Shown here piece after piece: positions 4,989 through 6,595 of a stretch of 6,595 bases of DNA. Position 1 is the stretch's first letter; each line of letters begins with the position of its first letter. This stretch comes from an uncultured Clostridia bacterium (GTDB taxonomy: Bacteria > Bacillota > Clostridia > Oscillospirales > Oscillospiraceae). Made by a program: the position numbers and the translations under genes. The stretch covers positions 1 through 6,595 of the forward strand of contig CALLZZ010000493.1 in the NCBI GenBank assembly GCA_937858235.1, written 5' to 3'. Below the pieces are notes generated by a model that worked only from the letters and a program-made list of their open reading frames with translations, was not told the origin of the DNA and ran no database searches.

Positions 4989-6074
4989 CTACCCGGCGGG
5001 GGATTGCCCTAAAGTAAATGTTTTGCCGCCGTCTTGTGTGATATATGTACGCGGGTTATCTCCGGATGCATTATTGAGTATAATCCATCCATGCATCGCA
5101 TCTCCAAAATACATGTCCTCTGCCACACCGATACTTCCATTAAACGGATCATCGTTATAGACACTATTTGAAGAAAAAGCATAAGCTCTGCTTCCTGCTG
5201 CTGCATCAATCACCATGAGAGTATATTCCGTATTTGCATCCAAATAAAAATGGAGACCGCCAGTTTCATCGGTGATTAGATCTCCGCTTTTATGGTTTTC
5301 TGGCTCAGCGATTTCTGACTTCAAAAGAGCTTCATCGTGTATCCATTTGGCCTGATAAGTACCATCTTCACGCTGCGTGATCGTCATATTCATCAGTTCC
5401 AATTTGTCAGCACGTTGAAACGTTGCGTTTGCATTACCGTCCAACCATACAGTCATTTTCTTGCTTTTAGAAGAGTCAAAATCCACCAGATATGTTTTCG
5501 TATCTCCGTCTTCATGCGTTCCATAAAAGAAAGCGTAGATTCCGGTGATGGAACCATCTTTTTCATAGGTAACAGTAACGTAATTTACCACATAAAGTTC
5601 CTCTGGCAGTGACAAATTATCATCCAGATCGGAGAGAATACCGTCTAACCCATCCTTGCTAAAATTGTTGTGAATTAGCGGAATCTTACGGCTGTTCTGT
5701 TCTTCCCAAATAAAGTTGCCTAGTTTTCCTGTAAAGGGCTGTGCTATTTGGACAATTTGGTAGCAGTATAGTCCCGTCATACCAATTACTATTACAACCT
5801 CAATCATCAGGATAATCCTAATCCATCCGCTCTGTCGTTTCTCGGAAGGCACTGCTTTATCGGTGTTGTTAACATGCTGCTTCCGTTGAGAAAAACAATG
5901 AATGGTCCATATTGAAATCCATAAAATGCCTGCTATACTAAGTGCAAGCAAAATCGGCGCACGCTGCCTCACCCCACCGTAATTAAGGAGCCGGTACAGG
6001 ATGCGGAGCCATAAGTAGTATACTGATAGGGAAATTGGATTCAAAAGAATTACCCAATATGTTTTATACTTCAT
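4989..6074 (-). CDS. Membrane protein with outward domain ending in one Asp-box
   Basis: This encodes 361 residues from ATG 6074 (complement), with AGGAGG (complement of 6079-6084) four bases upstream. A GTG 13 codons earlier has no such site. I do not recognise a named family. Three membrane segments are visible at about residues 5-28, 39-61 and 84-108, with a basic loop (KRQSGW) before the third, so residues 110-361 probably face outside. That part is rich in Asp, Gly and aromatic beta-strand patterns. Near the end, YITQDGGKTF (344-353) fits an Asp-box/BNR motif (S/T-x-D-x-G-x-x-W/F), preceded by FGDAMHGW as in Ycf48-like propeller repeats. Such domains usually have several repeats, while this protein stops eight residues later, so its C-terminus may have been replaced where it meets the decayed DNA. 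Sensor or lipid-bound roles are guesses. Confidence 0.72.
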   Translation of the reverse strand: MKYKTYWVILLNPISLSVYYLWLRILYRLLNYGGVRQRAPILLALSIAGILWISIWTIHCFSQRKQHVNNTDKAVPSEKRQSGWIRIILMIEVVIVIGMTGLYCYQIVQIAQPFTGKLGNFIWEEQNSRKIPLIHNNFSKDGLDGILSDLDDNLSLPEELYVVNYVTVTYEKDGSITGIYAFFYGTHEDGDTKTYLVDFDSSKSKKMTVWLDGNANATFQRADKLELMNMTITQREDGTYQAKWIHDEALLKSEIAEPENHKSGDLITDETGGLHFYLDANTEYTLMVIDAAAGSRAYAFSSNSVYNDDPFNGSIGVAEDMYFGDAMHGWIILNNASGDNPRTYITQDGGKTFTLGQSPAG

Positions 6075-6312
6075 ACTTCCTCCTATAAATCTATAAAGTT
6101 CAATTCTTAACACGAGCAGAATGGCTTATTTACCTTTTTTAAGTTTTCGTGTCCGTTTTCGGAAACAAATTAACTACTGCCTATTATACACGAAGCCGTG
6201 TGGAATGCCTACAAATTCCACGCTTATCTTACCGCAGCCGGTTTTTTCCGGAATAGAATCAGCTCATGCTGCTCATATTAAGTATTGCCAAATACAAGGG
6301 AGGTTACAATGT
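6075..6312. other. Divergent intergenic region with alternative hairpins
   Basis: The region must serve the minus-strand membrane gene and the plus-strand DUF1540 gene. I find no strong promoter; TATTAT (6182-6187) and TATTAA (6276-6281) are -10-like without good -35 partners. Two overlapping stems exclude each other: ACACG/CGTGT (6188-6192 with 6197-6201) and a nine-pair stem with one G-U, 6198-6206 with 6215-6223. TTCCGGAA (6246-6253) is a small palindrome. A frame is open from ATG 6121 into the DUF1540 gene but lacks a ribosome site. Confidence 0.45.
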
Positions 6313-6480
6313 ATGGACACAATGAATCAAAATATTAAGTGCAACGTTAAGACCTGTCAATATCACTCGGACCAGACCAACTACTGCACTCGAGATAGCA
6401 TTCATGTTAACTGCTGTGAGACCGACGCTCCGCAGACCAGTGGTTACACCCAGTGCTCTTCTTTCTGTGCCTATAGATAG
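6313..6480 (+). CDS. DUF1540 small cysteine-rich protein
   Basis: A 55-residue protein from ATG 6313, nine bases after AAGGGAGG (6296-6303). It has seven cysteines (10, 15, 25, 34, 35, 48, 52) in the arrangement typical of DUF1540: IKCNVKTCQYHSDQTNYC, then IHV, then TQCSSFCAY near the end. The paired CX4C and later single cysteines suggest a small metal-binding fold, probably zinc, though no function is established for the family. DUF1540 proteins are widespread in clostridia and other spore formers. ATG 6322 (four codons in) is a possible but less well-spaced start. A strong terminator follows two bases after the stop, so it is probably a single-gene unit. Confidence 0.88.
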   Translation: MDTMNQNIKCNVKTCQYHSDQTNYCTRDSIHVNCCETDAPQTSGYTQCSSFCAYR

Positions 6481-6481
6481 C

Positions 6482-6524
6482 GCACAAAAAAGCAGCCCCC
6501 TGTCAGGGGGCTGCTTTTTTGTGC
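6482..6524. terminator. Strong bidirectional intrinsic terminator
   Basis: Two 21-base arms (6482-6502 and 6504-6524) are perfect reverse complements around a single T at 6503; the practical loop is TGTCA. The GC core AGCAGCCCCC/GGGGGCTGCT is flanked by A6 on the left and T6 on the right, so it works as an intrinsic terminator on both strands. It ends the DUF1540 transcript on plus and the partial gene entering from the right on minus. GTGCTTTT is repeated directly at 6521-6536. Confidence 0.93.
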
Positions 6525-6595
6525 TTTTGTGCTTTTATCCTTGACATCAACACGGCAGTCTCAACGTGGCTAGAGATGACAGAAAAATGTCTTTC
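6503..6595 (-). pseudogene. C-terminal end of RumA/RlmD-like rRNA uracil methyltransferase, possibly broken
   Basis: Reading leftward from the window edge, 30 codons end at TGA (complement of 6503-6505). The core SHVETAVLMSRIK matches the C-terminus of the 23S rRNA uracil-5-methyltransferase RumA/RlmD, which in E. coli ends GHLESMVLFSRVK; the Glu of the HVE/HLE motif is the proposed general base. The family has a D-M-F-P-x-T stretch just before this motif. Here that frame gives HFSVIS, while a neighbouring frame gives KDIFL, so a small frameshift may lie at about 6573-6590. The last codons (KHKKAAP) come from the terminator stem, which suggests the original stop was lost. The rest of the gene is outside the window, so intact versus broken cannot be settled; the motif could also belong to a related SAM-dependent enzyme. 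Confidence 0.5.

Noticed and set aside
4703..5017. 104-codon plus-strand frame as a gene
   Set aside because: TTG start, no ribosome site, no recognised domain, an internal 45-base hairpin, and overlap with the 3' end of the minus-strand gene; kept only as a possible fragment.
6075..6113. GTG 6113 as start of the minus-strand membrane protein
   Set aside because: No ribosome site precedes it, while ATG 6074 has AGGAGG four bases upstream.
6121..6312. 64-codon N-terminal extension of the DUF1540 protein
   Set aside because: DUF1540 proteins are about 50-60 residues, and a good ribosome site precedes ATG 6313.

Overview
The window looks like chromosomal DNA of a low- to mid-GC anaerobic Firmicute, probably a gut clostridium of the Oscillospiraceae/Ruminococcaceae type. 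The evidence is a siphophage tail module of clostridial type, a class I hybrid-cluster protein, a DUF1540 small cysteine protein, strong AGGAGG ribosome sites and clostridial-style HTH and membrane proteins. Genus cannot be fixed from the sequence. The window reads as a mosaic of accessory pieces joined at abrupt boundaries, not as one long operon.

Positions 1-1204 are the end of a prophage remnant. They hold the C-terminal part of a tail tube protein, two tail assembly chaperone frames linked by a textbook A-AAA-AAC -1 frameshift site, and the first 73 codons of a tape measure protein. The tape measure gene stops dead at 1202, where the phage DNA ends. Positions 1205-1479 carry an intrinsic terminator, then a promoter with a 16-bp perfect palindrome just after the predicted -10. 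Next comes hcp (1480-3111), complete and with every known iron-cluster ligand in place, followed by a hairpin terminator.

Positions 3470-4297 encode a complete SpoU/TrmH-family RNA 2'-O-methyltransferase. After it lies a decayed stretch of about 690 bases (4298-4988). It holds a promoter with an embedded inverted repeat, a broken HTH gene whose three stops fall at expected Trp, Gln and Trp positions, and several hairpins. On the minus strand, 6074-4989 encodes a three-TM membrane protein with an outward domain that ends shortly after a single Asp-box motif, so it may be cut short at its 3' end.

The last part has a DUF1540 protein (6313-6480) and a very strong two-way terminator (6482-6524). 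The terminator is shared with the 3' end of a minus-strand frame resembling the C-terminus of a RumA/RlmD-type 23S rRNA uracil methyltransferase. I see no complete transposase, tRNA, rRNA or CRISPR array. The genes do not form one pathway. The best-supported functional units are the phage tail module and the separately regulated hcp gene. I found no clear new system; the most unusual items are the HTH gene with stops at Trp sites and the operator-promoter arrangements.
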